This document shows, one piece after another, positions 1-11,414 of a stretch of DNA of 64,000 nt (position 1 is its first letter; the number at the start of each line of letters is the position of its first letter). A program made the position numbers and the translations under genes. The notes beneath the pieces were generated by a model, which saw nothing but the letters and a program-made list of their open reading frames with translations, was not told where the DNA came from and searched no databases. The DNA lies in contig NC_080420.1 of NCBI RefSeq assembly GCF_029873635.1, positions 121,218,719-121,282,718 on the forward strand, read 5' to 3'. Source of the stretch: Malania oleifera. Taxonomy: Eukaryota > Streptophyta > Magnoliopsida > Santalales > Ximeniaceae.

Positions 1-732
1 CGTGAGGCATTCTTGCCGAACTGCCAAGCTGCTCTTTATGGGCATTCTTGTCGAGCTGTCGAGCTACTTCTCATGGGAATTCTGTCAAGCTGCTAAGCTG
101 CTTCTCATGGGCATTTTTATCGAGTTGTTCTTTATGGGCATTCTTGCCGAGCAGTCGAGCTCCTTCTTATGAGAATTCTGCTGAGCTGCCGAGTTGCTCC
201 TCATGGGCATTCTTGCCAAGCTACCGAGCTGCTCTTCATGGTGATTCTTACCAAGCTGCTTTTCATTTGGAGTTCTTGCTGAGCTGCTCTTTGTGGGCAT
301 TTTTGCCGAGCTGCTCTTCGTGAGTATTCTTACCGAGCTACTTTTCATGGCAATTCTTATTGAGCTGCTCTTCGTGGGCAATTCTTTTGGAGCTGTTTTT
401 ACTGCTTTTCGTGGGCAATTCTTGCTGAGCTATTCTTCGTGGCAATTTTCGCCGAGCTATTTTTACCAAGCTGCTCTTTGTGGGCAATTCTTGACGAGTT
501 GTTCTTCTTGGGAAATTCTTGGCGAACTGCTCTTTGTGTACAATTCTTGCCGAGCTGCTTTTTGTAGCAATTCTTGTCGAGCTGCTTTTCGTGGGCAATT
601 CTTGATGAGCTGCTCTTCGTGGGCAATTCTTGCCGAGCTGCTCTTCGTGGGCAATTCTTACCAAGCTGCTCTTCGTGAAAATTCTTGCCGAACTGTTTTT
701 CATGAGTGTTGCCCATCAATTGGGCCATTTTT
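1..732. repeat. 28-bp minisatellite, left block
   Basis: The block is built from a degenerate unit of about 28 bp, clearest between 606 and 688, where a GAGCTGCTCTTCGTGGGC-type core recurs at 606, 634 and 662. Units are more variable towards position 1, and the array runs off the left edge. The unit lacks stop codons in several frames, so long spurious reading frames appear on both strands. The last stretch (about 700-732) matches the 74-bp array at 3490-3800, which suggests one array split by the LTR at 733-3483. Confidence 0.85.
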
Positions 733-851
733 CTAGTAACTTGAAAAAAATTATTATTATTGTTATTAATAAATTAAATAATTAAATATTATTAAATTAA
801 TTAATTAAATAAACAAATAAAAGGAATAGTATGAAAAAAAAAATGGAATAA

Positions 852-852
<1 letters not shown>

Positions 853-884
<32 letters not shown>
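853..884. repeat. (AT)n microsatellite
   Basis: A pure AT dinucleotide run in the AT-rich left end of the LTR block. Confidence 0.9.
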
Positions 885-886
<2 letters not shown>

Positions 887-1847
887 AGGTTATTATAATA
901 TAAATTAGTTAAAGTATATATATGTTAGTTAGTTAAGCTTTTGGAAGAAGCTTTTCATTTCCATTTGAATTGCAGAGGACCTGTGCCTCTCTCAGTCTCT
1001 GTCCCTTCTCATCCCTCTCCTCATACTACCTCCTCTCTCACCTCATTTTCTTGGTAAATACTCGACGATCGGAAAATAGAAGATACCGCTAGGTTCCTAT
1101 CTCCGCTACCGACATTCCTATTAGAGTTGATTTGTCGTAGGAGTGATGTAGGCCCACTCCTAGGGTAATGTATACTTTCTCTCTTTCCTCAATTTGTCCT
1201 TAAATCTTCAGTTAAATCGATGATCGGGCACATTCACGGGGTCCTAGTCTCGATCAACGTCATTTTGGTTAGAGCAAATTTTCAATTTGGGGGTCCTAGG
1301 CACCATTCCAAAGCGAGGGTGAGATTTAGGGAATTAAGAAAATTAGTTATTTTAGAGAGTTTAATTGTTTATTTAGAATTTATGGGCTTAGGAAATGTCA
1401 AAATAGTATTTTATTTATGATTGATTTGATTGAACTAGGGTTATTGAATCCGGGTTCGGGTGAGCGCCGCAGGCATCAGTTTGGGGTCCCTACGGGCGTA
1501 ATGAGGAAACCAAGTAAGGGAAATAGATTAAGCTAATAGTTTTTATTAATTTACCAGTTTAAATAGAAAATATATGTGTTTATAAATGTATATGATTATC
1601 AGGTAAGTTTTAAAAGAAAAGCCAACCATTTGAACTGTGATTCTTGAGCCTAAGGCTATAGTTATTATTTGTGAAAATGGAATGATTAAAGTAATTTGTT
1701 TTCTGGAAATTATGAAGATAATTTGATGTGTATCTTCAATAAAATGGATGATGAAAAAGGGTTGACTTACTATTTTAATGATATATAATTATGCTTATTA
1801 TTTGAAATTGTGGCATGAGTAAAATGAAAATACCGAGTTGAGTTGTG

Positions 1848-1851
<4 letters not shown>

Positions 1852-1911
<60 letters not shown>
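1852..1911. repeat. Compound (AT)n(GT)n microsatellite
   Basis: About ten AT units run into about twenty GT units inside the old LTR. Confidence 0.9.
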
Positions 1912-1914
<3 letters not shown>

Positions 1915-3489
1915 ATATGTTGGAAATACTGAAATGTACTTGAATTATTTGCATGTGTATTGTTAATTAGAGTTGAATGTGAATGTTAAATTGCAATGTA
2001 TAATTTGAGAACTCCGATGGACCATAGTGAGGCACAGTACTGTTGTGTGTAATTTTTGGTTGAGATTAGTGCACCCACATGTCTCGTAGAGAGTGTGGAG
2101 ATGAGATGATCGATTGTGCTATATAGGGTAGAGTTCCCCCTGGAATTCGGACTAGTATGGGATAGCCAATTTGACTTACAGAATAAAGAGGTTGTTTTTT
2201 GATTTAACTTTGGTGGCTCGACCAGGGTTAAGTTCAGCCTTCGGGCCGTATAACCCATCATGGGGGAAAACATGACAGTGATTATCCATCTGGTAGTGAG
2301 TTCTAAATGCATAATTGTTTAATTTAACCAATGAATAATATGAGAACAAAACATGTGAATGCAGATGTGAATACAGAGTAGCATGAAATCAGAGTAATGC
2401 GAAATGTGAATGTGAAATGTGGATGATATGAAATGTGGAAGTGAGATTCACGTGCATGAAATCAGAGTAATGCGAAATGTGAAAGTGAATTATGAGATTT
2501 GAAATACTAAGAACATGAAAAGATGAGTAATACAGAGATAACAGACACAGAGTAAAGTAAATATGTATTATATATTATAGTATTATATTTATTTGGGGCG
2601 AAGTATACACTCCGCCCGAGGGCTTGCTAAGAAAAGCGAGTGCCTTGATTAGTATCTGATGTAGCCATACTGGGCTGCATAACGTATTATTGCAGAGGGA
2701 AGCTACTTGTATTGGCGGGTAATCTTTCCTATTCTCGAAAACTTCTGCCAGTAAAAATTTGTGTGAATGTGTTTGTGTACGAGATAAACGAATCACCTGA
2801 AGGCTTACTGAGTAAGGCAAGTGCCTTGATATGCTTCAGTTATAGCTATAAGTTGCATAAGGTATCAGAGTAGAGGGGTGCTATTTGTATGGGTGAGTAA
2901 TCACCCCAATCCTTAGGAACTCTCATTGGTAAAATATGCTACATGTGTGTGAGTAGGGACAGAGAATAGTTTCATAACTGTGATACTTTTATAAATGATG
3001 ATTATATAGTTGTACACAAACCTCATGTTAGCCACACACTGGTGTTAATCTATTCTAACTTACTGAGATGTGTCTCACCCGATATGGAATTTTATCTTTT
3101 TCATGAGGATCGCGTGATCGAGCTCAGTGAGCTCGGGGCTTGGCATAGCGTTTTTGAAAAAGAGAGGGTATAAACTTTGGTTATATTTTTGAGTTGTATA
3201 TTTTGGGGTTGTATTATATTTAAGTTTTCTGAGATGTATATATGTTTGTGAATACTGGATGTTGGAGAATACCTTTTGAGATTATAGATATGTAGAAATT
3301 TTGGTATATTATTGAGGAGTTGTTATTATTTTAGCTGCGTGATTGATGTGAGAATATCATATACAGGTAATGGAACACGTGGCACCCGAGCCCTACTTGG
3401 CGGGTTCGGGGCGTCACAAGGTGGTATCAGAGATATATTTTAAATAATACTTCGGACCTTAGTTTTGGGTTTGGGGCATTACAATTTTT

Positions 3490-3800
3490 GCCTAGTGAGC
3501 TGTGTTTATTTGTTGGGCAATCGTCTGGCCTCACGAGCATTGCCTGTCAGTTGGGCCATTTTTGCCTAGTGAGTTGTGCTCATTTGTTGGGCAGTCGTCT
3601 GGCCTTACGAGCATTGCTCGTCAGTTGGGCTTTTTTTGCCTAATGAGTTGTGCTCATTTGTTGGGCAGTCTTCTGGCCTCATGAGTATTGCTTGTCAGTT
3701 GGGCCGTTTTTGCCTAATGAGCTGTGCTCATTTGTTGGGTAGTCTTCTAGTCTCACGAGTGTTGCTTGTTAGTTAGGCCGTTCTTCATTCGCCTAATGAG
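3490..3800. repeat. 74-bp tandem array
   Basis: A GCCTARTGAG motif recurs at 3490, 3564, 3638, 3712 and 3791, giving exact 74-bp spacing for the first four intervals except the last (79 bp). Each unit contains TTGTTGGGCAGTC and a CAGTTGGGCC segment. The CAATTGGGCCATTTTT sequence at about 715-732 is the same unit on the far side of the LTR. Confidence 0.9.
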
Positions 3801-3835
3801 GTGTGTTCATATTTTGGGCTGTAATTGAATAATGT

Positions 3836-3960
3836 GACAGAGAATGCTTTGTAGATATGTACGCAAAATCCGATAATTTAATAAAGGCTTATAAAATATC
3901 CGAACATATAACTAATACAGATGCAATTTCATGGAACAATTTCCTTTTTGGGCATACTAG
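3836..3960 (+). pseudogene. PPR protein gene fragment
   Basis: In the frame of the ATG at 3857 the translation reads FVDMYAKSDNLIKAYKI and then DAISWNNFLFGHTR. This is the hallmark of plant PLS-class pentatricopeptide proteins (NALVDMYAKCG, then a D.ISWN motif). Only about one repeat (roughly 35 residues) is present. It lies between the 74-bp array and the Tat-like gag fragment, with no further PPR repeats on either side. Intact PPR proteins act in organellar RNA processing and have many repeats, so this is a dead fragment, probably captured or left behind by rearrangement. Some positions differ from the usual motif (SD for CG, S for F). Confidence 0.7.
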
Positions 3961-4200
3961 ATTAGGTAAGAGCCCCCTAGGGCATTGGTTCGTGAGAAGT
4001 TTAGGGGAGTGTAGGACTAGAACTTACTTCTATGTTCTAACCCCCATATTCCTCGAGCTCTTTCTTTTCAAATCAACTCAGTCTCTCCTTGTGTCCATTA
4101 CTTCTTCCAGATTGATACACTTCTGTGCCCGTGCCATTAGTTCCCCAATGTCGACTTGAGGCCTTTTCCCCAAGGAGTACAAGAAGTCCCCAGGTTGGAG

Positions 4201-6116
4201 TGTAACGACCTGCTATTTAACTGGTTTATATATATATATATATACTAAAACATTTAACATGCTTTGATACCATACTGGATTAAACCCAAACATCAACCTA
4301 AGCAACGAGAAGCAGAAATCGAATAAACATAACCACATATAATTTTATACAATACCAGAGTGCTAAACTATTTCCCAAAAATATACATGTACGACTATTT
4401 CCCCAAGATACCCTCAACTGGGCTGGGGCTATACAAAAATACTCCAAAAACATACTCACTATCTATTGACAGGGCAGTACTGTAGCCCTCTATCTGTGAG
4501 CTTGGTCTGCTCGCCTACCTAGATCACTTGAAAAATGTTAAAGTAATTGGGATGAGCCAATGCTCAGTAAGACGAAATATACTATTGCTAGTGTGTGGCA
4601 GATGAGTTACAATATTATGAAAATCTGTTTCTATAAAATCATGTATAATTGGATCTGTAAGTACAATACAAGTAATAGAAACCACCACCATTTCCATGTT
4701 GCTTAACATATCAGTATTTTAGGGTACCATTTAAAATACTTCTAATGTACATAAGTATATTCTTTGTCTCTGTAAATCTGTATATACATAATAATAACTG
4801 AAAACTTCCCTGTGGATAACTGTGTGTCATGATTTAACCCTTCATGGCAGGATTGTGTGGCCCGTAGGCAGGATCTACCCTGGTTAGCCGATCAGGGTAA
4901 ACCACTATGCTCCCTCGGTCTGATTTTCCCTCCTGAACCCATATCTAATGGGGAGCCTGTCCACGTCTAGAGCACTATACGATCGACCTACTACCACGTA
5001 TTATCTGAATAGGTGGTTGCACTCTGTAAACTGTATGTAGCTACAGTACTGTGCTCTGTAACTGTATGGTCCAACAGGGTCTGATACTATATAATATATT
5101 TCTATATACACTAGTGTTTACCATGATTCTGTAATAACTGTATATATCATGACAATGAAATAAACTCTAACTGTATCATCTGTATCTCTGAACTGAACTG
5201 TAATCTGTAAGTCATGGTACTGAAAATTGATTAACAGTATTACTGTAATTACTTTAAAACATAACCACTGGTTGTGTATTCTGTAAATCATATCCTGAAA
5301 ATACTATAAAACATGTTTCTTTACTATACCCATATCCTCAAGCCACATAGAAGTTTTAAACATATTATACATAAATAATAAACTGTACAATTTTCTATCG
5401 TGAATAATCATACGATAAAAACGTATAATTTATACTGAAACATAGTAAAATTTTCCTAGCATAGCATATTTCTCTTACCTAATTCCTGCTAAAATCCCCC
5501 TACTGTGACGGGTCCTACACCCGTAGGATTCTCCACTCAACACCCTGAAAATCATAAATCCCATAACAAAATATCAATATTTCTTTGCCTACATCATTTC
5601 CTACAACTGTCAGAAGGCCAAAAATTGACTAAAAGGCCTTACCCTGAATTTGGGATGAAATCCAACTCAGTCCCACCAATAATCTGTTCCAGCAGACTTG
5701 TAGAGAACTTCGCCAAAAGCATCGTGGCTGCCTCAGATCGTCGATCTGGCGACTGACGGGGCTGAAATCTAAGGAAGAAGAGGGAGAGGTCGTAGGAGAG
5801 AGAGAAAGAAGAGAGCGGCGTGATTTTTTTGTGATTAAAATGAGTTTAGGGCTATTTATACTGCAGGATTCGTTGACGAGCCATGTTATCTCGTCAATGA
5901 GTTCTTAAGTAATTTCATCGACGAACCTTACCCTTGGTCAACGAAATTTAGAGTAGCCTAAATTCCTCTCTCGGTATTTTCTCGTCGACGAAGCTCGCCT
6001 TTGTCAATGAGGTCCTGTTGTACCCTCGTCGACGAAGTTGACTGCCTCCTTCTGTAATTGATTCAATTTCTCTCTCTCTTTATTATTTAAATACCATTAT
6101 TTTTCGGGTCGTTACA
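4201..6116 (-). mobile_element. Solo LTR with TGGAG target duplication
   Basis: It begins TGTAACGACC and ends GGTCGTTACA. It is flanked by TGGAG at 4196-4200 and at 6117-6121, so this is a complete solo LTR (1916 bp) left after LTR-LTR recombination. Orientation is minus: read on that strand, the tcgtcgacga cluster (about 6040-5870), the TATA box (tatttata at 5853-5860) and the transcribed region follow in the same order as in the plus-strand LTR at 11415. It interrupts the gag of the Tat-like fragment, so it is younger than that element. Confidence 0.92.
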
Positions 6117-7046
6117 TGGAGGGCCATGGTTAGGGCTGCCAATACTACCCTATGATCCAAGTTGCAAATCTCTAAGGTAGTAGTGACAAAGCGATGTATG
6201 AATTTTTTCAACGTTTCCTTTTCTCCTTGGACTAGGTTCAACAGATGGGCTAAGGTCTTTGCCATCTTGCGGCAGCTGATGAAGTGTCTGGAAAATTGTT
6301 ATTCCATCTTAGAGAAGGATTTGATGGATCCGGGTTTTAGGGTTTGGTACCATGCCCTGGCCTTCCCTTTAAGGGTGGCGGCAAACGCACAACACATGAT
6401 AGCATCTGGTGCGCCTTGTAGTTGTATTAACACCTTAAAGGTATCCATTTGATCAATCGGGTCGGTCAAGCCTTCATACCTTTCTAAGGTAGGCATTTTG
6501 AACTTACTTGGTAACGAGACCTCCATCACTTCTTTGATGAAAGGTGGATCTGAAGACTTCAACGAGGTCTCCCTACAGGACAGGTTGGAACGAGCCTCCT
6601 TCATAATCTTTTCTATTTGGTCAATCTTCTTGATCCTCTCCTCTAGTTTGTTCGATCATTATTCATGGACTCCCACGCTGTTCGAGTCCTCCACCTTTCT
6701 TGTGGGGTTGGTTTTTCCATTACTCTCCTTCGGGTCTTCCGCTTTCTTCTGTGAGTCAAGATCAACCAACTGTTGGCAGGGGGTAAGTTTTCCATCACTC
6801 ATTTGCTGTAAGAGCATATTGAACATGTCCTCTATCTTCTTTTGGGAGGCTTCCATTCTCCTTTGGAAGAAAAGGGATTCCTCCATTGTCACTCTCGAAT
6901 GGTCTTCGGGTATAGAATGAACGGACTAGTGTGATTGATCACCCACAGCAGGGTCGGATCTGGAATTGGTGGTTGTTGTCATGATGTAGGTATCGAGGAT
7001 CAAAAATTTAAAACCTTTTAGAAGCATTCTCACAGACGACGCCAAC

Positions 7047-7472
7047 TGTTGCTGCCAAAAATGTCGATTTGATCTCCGACGAGCTTTCCGATCCAGATCA
7101 CTTGAAAAGGATGAAAACAAACGTGGCTTGGAGAACCTAGGGTATACTCCAGGGGATTACTCCGATGCCTAAGTAAGGGATTGCTTCAGAAAGGTTGTAA
7201 GCAATAGTAAATATGGGTTTAGAATAAGAGATACCTTAGCCTCTTCATAATACCCCTTTTATACTTGCCAAGTTTGACCCTGGTAGATCTGTCATTTATA
7301 GCACTTGGCGTGAATCACTCTAATCATTGTAGCACGAGGCGTGGATAACTCCGGTCCATATATGGCTAGCGTCAATGGCTCTGGTCAAGCGATTGACTTT
7401 GTAGGTGATTTCCCCAATTAATGTTGGGCACATGCCTTCTCTTTAGAGTAGGTGATATATTTGGGGTATATC

Positions 7473-7473
<1 letters not shown>
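7047..7473 (-). mobile_element. LTR of the Tat-like fragment
   Basis: On the minus strand it starts TGATATACCCC and ends AGCAACA just before the primer-site motif, a length of about 427 bp. The outer edge abuts a TTA microsatellite, so that boundary is approximate. Confidence 0.6.

Positions 7474-7539
<66 letters not shown>
7474..7539. repeat. (TTA)n microsatellite
   Basis: About twenty TTA units at the outer edge of the Tat-like LTR. Confidence 0.95.
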
Positions 7540-7541
<2 letters not shown>

Positions 7542-8530
7542 AAGGAAAAAATAAAAAGAAAAACTAAATCCTCATCAAACTAATGTTGCATCCATCGATC
7601 TACAACAGATTCAAAGGATCCGAGCAGTGAAGAATTCTAGTGAACAGAGGAGGCGTCTTGATAAGCATCAAATTTTGAAAAGATGTTGTATTGATCATCC
7701 TAACGAATGACTTGTCAAAAGTAAGAATCTTGTTTTCTTTGAAGACGAACTTGAATGTCCAATATTAAGGCTAAAAGGTGATGTATATGCTCGTTTTCTT
7801 ACAGAGCATGCCATGCTTCTTGAGAGTACGATTCAAACATAATATTATGAAAACCTTTTATTATCAAAAAAGTTTAACGCATATTGTAGTTGCAGTAGTT
7901 GCATAGCCTCTTGATTGATAGAATCAGGAATTGGATTATACCATTGGTTTTATACTTCTTCCCCAAACTAATGCAACCATTTATCGTGCTTTCATTAATG
8001 AATCTCTCAACTAAGAATGTCTGTATTTTACGTACAAAAGAAATATTAATATGCCAAAAGACAATGCCCAACCCCAACCTTAACATAAAAATAACAATAG
8101 CTGAAATGTGGTAACTAATGTGCTTCCCTCACAGCCCATATAGGACATGGATTTTTCGCCTACACAATCTACTAATTTGCATAATTAATTTTCTTGTGTA
8201 AATCATAGTATATTTTTATTGAAATTGATGTAAATCTAAATTTAAGTTTTAAAATTTAGAACTCTAAGTAAAATCGAAAGAATAAAACATAGGAAAAATA
8301 AAAACAAAAAGAAAAAGAAAGTGTGCACATTGGAGCAATCAAAATATTTGGAATTGGAGGACTAGTATGCTAATAAAGAAATGCATCTTGGAAGCAATTG
8401 TGACAATATTGCTGCTTATTATATCTTTGTCTTTTTTCTTGGCTGACCAACTTTGTAAATTTTAAAAAGTAAAGACTCCAATATTATAACTAAGCTGCCT
8501 AATTAGGAATGCAATGGTGGTATTTGTCAT
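7540..8530. other. Unassigned sequence left of the first U1 gene
   Basis: AT-rich single-copy-looking DNA. A stretch at about 7590-7830 has a weakly protein-like composition in one frame, but I recognise no family and it has stops. From about 8430 the sequence (AAGACTCCAATATTATAACT) matches the end of the repeated U1 unit seen again at about 10370, 21100 and 27050. Confidence 0.5.
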
Positions 8531-8538
8531 CCTGTTTT

Positions 8539-8590
8539 GACCCACATCGAAAGAGTGAAGAAAATAAATATCCGTCTAAACCTATAAAAA
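8539..8590 (+). promoter_or_regulatory. USE and TATA of U1 copy 1
   Basis: GACCCACATCG at 8539-8549 matches the plant snRNA upstream sequence element RTCCCACATCG with one change. TATAAAAA starts at 8583, leaving 33 bp between them. In plants this spacing (about four helical turns) is the RNA polymerase II class; a spacing ten bp shorter specifies polymerase III (U6, U3). Confidence 0.88.
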
Positions 8591-8613
8591 GGCGAGAGAG
8601 CTAAAAATGCAAC

Positions 8614-8770
8614 ATACTTACCTGGACGGGGTCTTTGAGTGATCAAGAAGGCTCATAGCCTAGGTGTGTGGCCTCCATTGCACTTAGGAGGTGCGCTCAC
8701 CTAACATCTCCCCAAGTGGGAGAGTGTACGTCATAATTTGTGGTAGCGGGGCCTGCGTTCGCGCGGCCCC
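8614..8770 (+). ncRNA. U1: U1 snRNA gene, copy 1 (best preserved)
   Basis: U1 snRNA is the RNA core of the U1 snRNP, which recognises 5' splice sites in the nucleus by base pairing. The copy starts with ATACTTACCTG, the 5' splice-site-pairing segment. Stem-loop I follows with the U1-70K loop (GATCAAGAAGG), then stem-loop II with the U1A-type loop (ATTGCACTT), the Sm-binding site AATTTGTGG near 8736, and a terminal stem GGGGCCTGCG/CGCGGCCCC ending at 8770. The length of 157 nt is close to plant U1 (about 160). A USE and TATA lie at the correct distance upstream. Of the copies here it has the most complete set of motifs and a perfect terminal stem, so it is the likeliest to be functional. One or two positions in stem I (CTTTGAG) differ from its sister copies. 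Confidence 0.92.
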
Positions 8771-8856
8771 TTCCAAATTTATTTTAAAGTTTTTATTGCT
8801 TTTTTAACATTTCTTTTATTGGAGTGTTGATTTTTGCCATTTGCAAAATGATAATT

Positions 8857-9043
8857 GGGGTTGTTCAAGTGGTAAGGTGAGGACCTTGTCTAACACATGG
8901 TCGAGTCCGTTGCTCCTAAAATCATACTCAAGATATTAACATGATGTTGGTGGTGGGGTCTGTTAAACATCCCTCGTGTTTTGTGCCGCACTTGGGCATC
9001 CAATGTGGTGCGATGGTGACTGGAGTCTCCGGGTAAAAAAAAA
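8857..9043 (+). mobile_element. tRNA-derived SINE
   Basis: It opens with a polymerase III box A-like GTTCAAGTGGTAAGG and has a box B-like GGTCGAGTCC about 45 bp later. It ends TGGAGTCTCCGGGT plus an A run. The corresponding place in the U1 unit at about 25700-25740 has no such sequence, giving an empty-site comparison. Its 3' part (TGTGCCGCAC... GACTGGAGTC) matches the minus-strand SINE near 46.8 kb. Confidence 0.8.
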
Positions 9044-10407
9044 CATATTTTTCCTAATTACTATTAATTCAAATTTTTAATAAAAAAGAAATAATAAAAA
9101 TAATATTTAATACAAATAAATATTTAATACATTTTTTGTACTACATCATTTACTACCTAATTAAAAAAAAAAAGCCTTCTCAAAAAAGAAAGGAAAATTC
9201 AAACAAAGACCCAACATTTCTTTAATTTATAAAAATCATTTATAAGAAAATCTCATAGTATCTTGGGAATTCCTCTTTTAAATTCATAGGTCTATTGAGA
9301 AAGACATGAATCTATATAATATTTTTGTAAGTTTTTTTTACAAGAAAAACAAAAAGATTTTTTATTTGCATATTTGAATTTTGCATTAGTCAACCATTAG
9401 CAAGCCATGAACTGATTTACAACTCATCAATTCATTTCACTCCATTTACATACATATTTAGATGTTTAAATATGTGTTTTTAAATTTTCAACATCATATT
9501 ATAATTTCTAATATAAAATAAACTTTTTACTAGATTGTTTTTTTCACATGTAGCGCCTTTATCAATATTTTTATAAACTACTCCATATTATTTAGAAAAT
9601 AAAAAAATTATTCATTTTAATACCTTGTGCCCTCTCTACAAAAGAAGAAGAAGAAGAAGAAGTAAAATCTAAGTATAAACTCTAATAACACTAAAAGGCA
9701 TCGCAATCTAAGATTGTTGCTTGATAGGTTTTTTATTATAAAAATTTCTTTCTACATTCAAACCCCCAAGACTACATTGCTCAATAATGTGTCTAGTTTT
9801 TTTTTTTTTTCAACTCAAAATAGATCTTGAGAGTGAATTAAATTATTGAGTAATATTTTTTTTTTTTTTGTTCATGAGCTCTTTCTATTTTTCTTTTTTG
9901 TTATTTGTGTGCGAGCTTTTCATTTCTATTTTAATTTTTTTGTCCCCGAAACATCCTCATACCGTAGCCATGATTAATCATACATGAGTTGAAATCTAAT
10001 AAATCAAGCTCCAAAGATTGTCCAAACCAAATATTCTAAAGACATAATTCAATTAAAAAAAAAAAAAAAAACCTCACCATTAGCCATAAAAGAAGTAATA
10101 TACTACTTGGGGCATACCAATGCGCTTTAGTGAGTCGATTATCCTCTTAAGTCAAATTATAATATCTCAGTGTTAGACTTTTAGCCTTTAATATGTTAGC
10201 CCCAAAATTTAACTATTAAAATGATTTCACTCTCTCAGTCATTAATTTCAATAATCTTTAAGAAAATAACACCTTGGTTATATGCTAATCTTGATATTTT
10301 AATGTTTGTAATGTTATACATCTTATATAATCATTTTCTAGCCAAACCAACTTCATAAATCCAAAAAAAATAAAACCCTAGGATTATATTTAAGCTGTCT
10401 AGCAATG
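9044..10407 (+). repeat. AT-rich flank of the U1 repeat unit, copy 1
   Basis: No gene is visible. The stretch is collinear with 25740-27080 and, in pieces, with 20717-21137, 27700-28200 and 31590-31810. Landmarks include TTAATACAAATAAATATTT, CATAGGTCTATTGAGAAAGA, and TTAAGCTGTCTAGCAATG at the right end. It contains poly-T and poly-A tracts and a short AAG run at 9643-9662. Confidence 0.8.
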
Positions 10408-10928
10408 TGTCACTAGCTAAGCTTGTTTAGGGCATTATGCTTGCCCGTGACCGCTTGCCTCATGTGTTTGGGATGAGTTTTCATCATCTAAATACTAGTG
10501 TATGATTATTTTCCAGTATTTATTTCATTGTATGCCAAATAAAGTAGTAAGACTCCTCGGTCACTTTGATGTTTCTTAGTGCCAGAGTGAGAATAACCTA
10601 GAAAGCTCTTTAGGGGAGGGTGAGTGTTCATCAGTCATTGTAAAACTCACTAGCTTTTGTCAACGTGTTTAGCCTACTTGCCTCCTTAGCTAAGCACACA
10701 ATGTCAGCGGAGGTGTTGTTAATGAATTACGTTTGCTTCAATGTTAACTGCTTGCTTGCCACGACTTTCATGAATTGATTACTGTTTCCGCTGCTATTTG
10801 AGTGAATGTTAATTAAAGTGTTTCATGGATGAATGATGGTAAACGATAGGTTAGTTAGTTAAGCAGATGTGCTTTAGCTAGCACTGCATGGACCTTCACA
10901 AAGGTGTGAAAATAGTCGGACCATGACA
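10408..10928 (+). mobile_element. 5' LTR of the 10.4-kb gypsy element
   Basis: It is 521 bp, from TGTCACTAGC to CCATGACA, and aligns along its length with the LTRs at 21138, 24853, 55872 and 59586. Confidence 0.92.
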
Positions 10929-11414
10929 CTTGGTATCAAAGCCAACACTCAATTGCTACGAGAATTCAGTTACCTTTGTTGTAGGATTTGGAAAGCTTTG
11001 GTAAGTAACCACGACACCAAACAATGCTGAAAGAATCAGTGCGCTGGAAGCGCAGGTTGAAGAAACAACCAACATTATGGCCAACGAGATGGCCCAACTG
11101 AGGGGACTTGTTGATGAAGTGATGGGATCACACCAACATCAAGCAAGTTTGACAAGTGAAATGTCAGAGGACTTTCACCACACTGTTGAAACTTTGGAGT
11201 CTCGGATGGCTGATCTAGATGAAAAGGTGAATCTAATGGTTCTTGCTATGAGGAACTCCAACACTCTGCGAGTTAGCAAGACCAAGGTACCGGAACCCAG
11301 GACGTATGGGGGTGCCCGGGATGCCAAGGAGTTAAAGAACTTCTTATTTGATATGGAACAATATTTTCGTGCTGTAAGGATGGCCTCAGAACAGGTGAAA
11401 GTGAATACTGTAAC

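Larger units (their letters stand above)
733..3483 (+). mobile_element. Solo LTR, gypsy-type, plus orientation (old)
   Basis: This block of about 2.75 kb has no coding region. Its right end (TTGGGGCATTACA) resembles the 3' end of the LTR at 11415-13633. Its left end (AGTAACTTGAAA followed by ATT/AAT-rich sequence) resembles the TGTAACGACCCGAA starts of the other LTRs. Internally it shares the diagnostic stretch around 2210-2280 (a GGGCCGTATAACCC-type motif, then a CATGACAG motif) and the stretch around 3060-3120 with the other copies. ATTTTT flanks it at 727-732 and 3484-3489; this is a possible but weak target duplication. A tRNA-Met primer-site look-alike lies at 3422-3431. It is the most diverged of the five related LTRs, so probably the oldest. 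Confidence 0.6.
3961..7473 (-). mobile_element. Tat-like Ty3/gypsy fragment: LTR, leader, gag
   Basis: On the minus strand the order is an LTR (about 7473-7047), a leader, and a gag region running leftwards through about 6117 and resuming at 4200 to about 3961. The 4201-6116 solo LTR has inserted into gag. The primer-site area reads TTGGCGTCGTCTGTGAGAA, close to the TTGGCGCCGTCTGTGGGAA typical of Tat/Ogre-type plant elements. Gag shows the Retrotrans_gag signature (ERYEGLTDPIDQMDTFK and KGKARAWYQTLKPGSI). No protease, reverse transcriptase or second LTR is seen. The element is clearly broken, with several breaks in what remains. Confidence 0.8.

Noticed and set aside
48-736. Several long reading frames on both strands with Ser/Leu or Lys/Ser repeats
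   Set aside because: They are produced by the 28-bp minisatellite, whose unit is stop-free in several frames. No unique protein sequence is present.
3422-3435. A tRNA-Met primer site (GGTATCAGAG) suggesting a full gypsy element starting here
   Set aside because: The LTR-like end continues to 3483, and the 74-bp array follows at once with no gag. The match may be chance or a decayed leftover.
3412-3483. A separate minus-strand LTR start (TGTAATGCCCC) at 3483
   Set aside because: The same bases are better explained as the 3' end of the plus-strand solo LTR, matching the TTGAGGACGTTACA end at 13620-13633.
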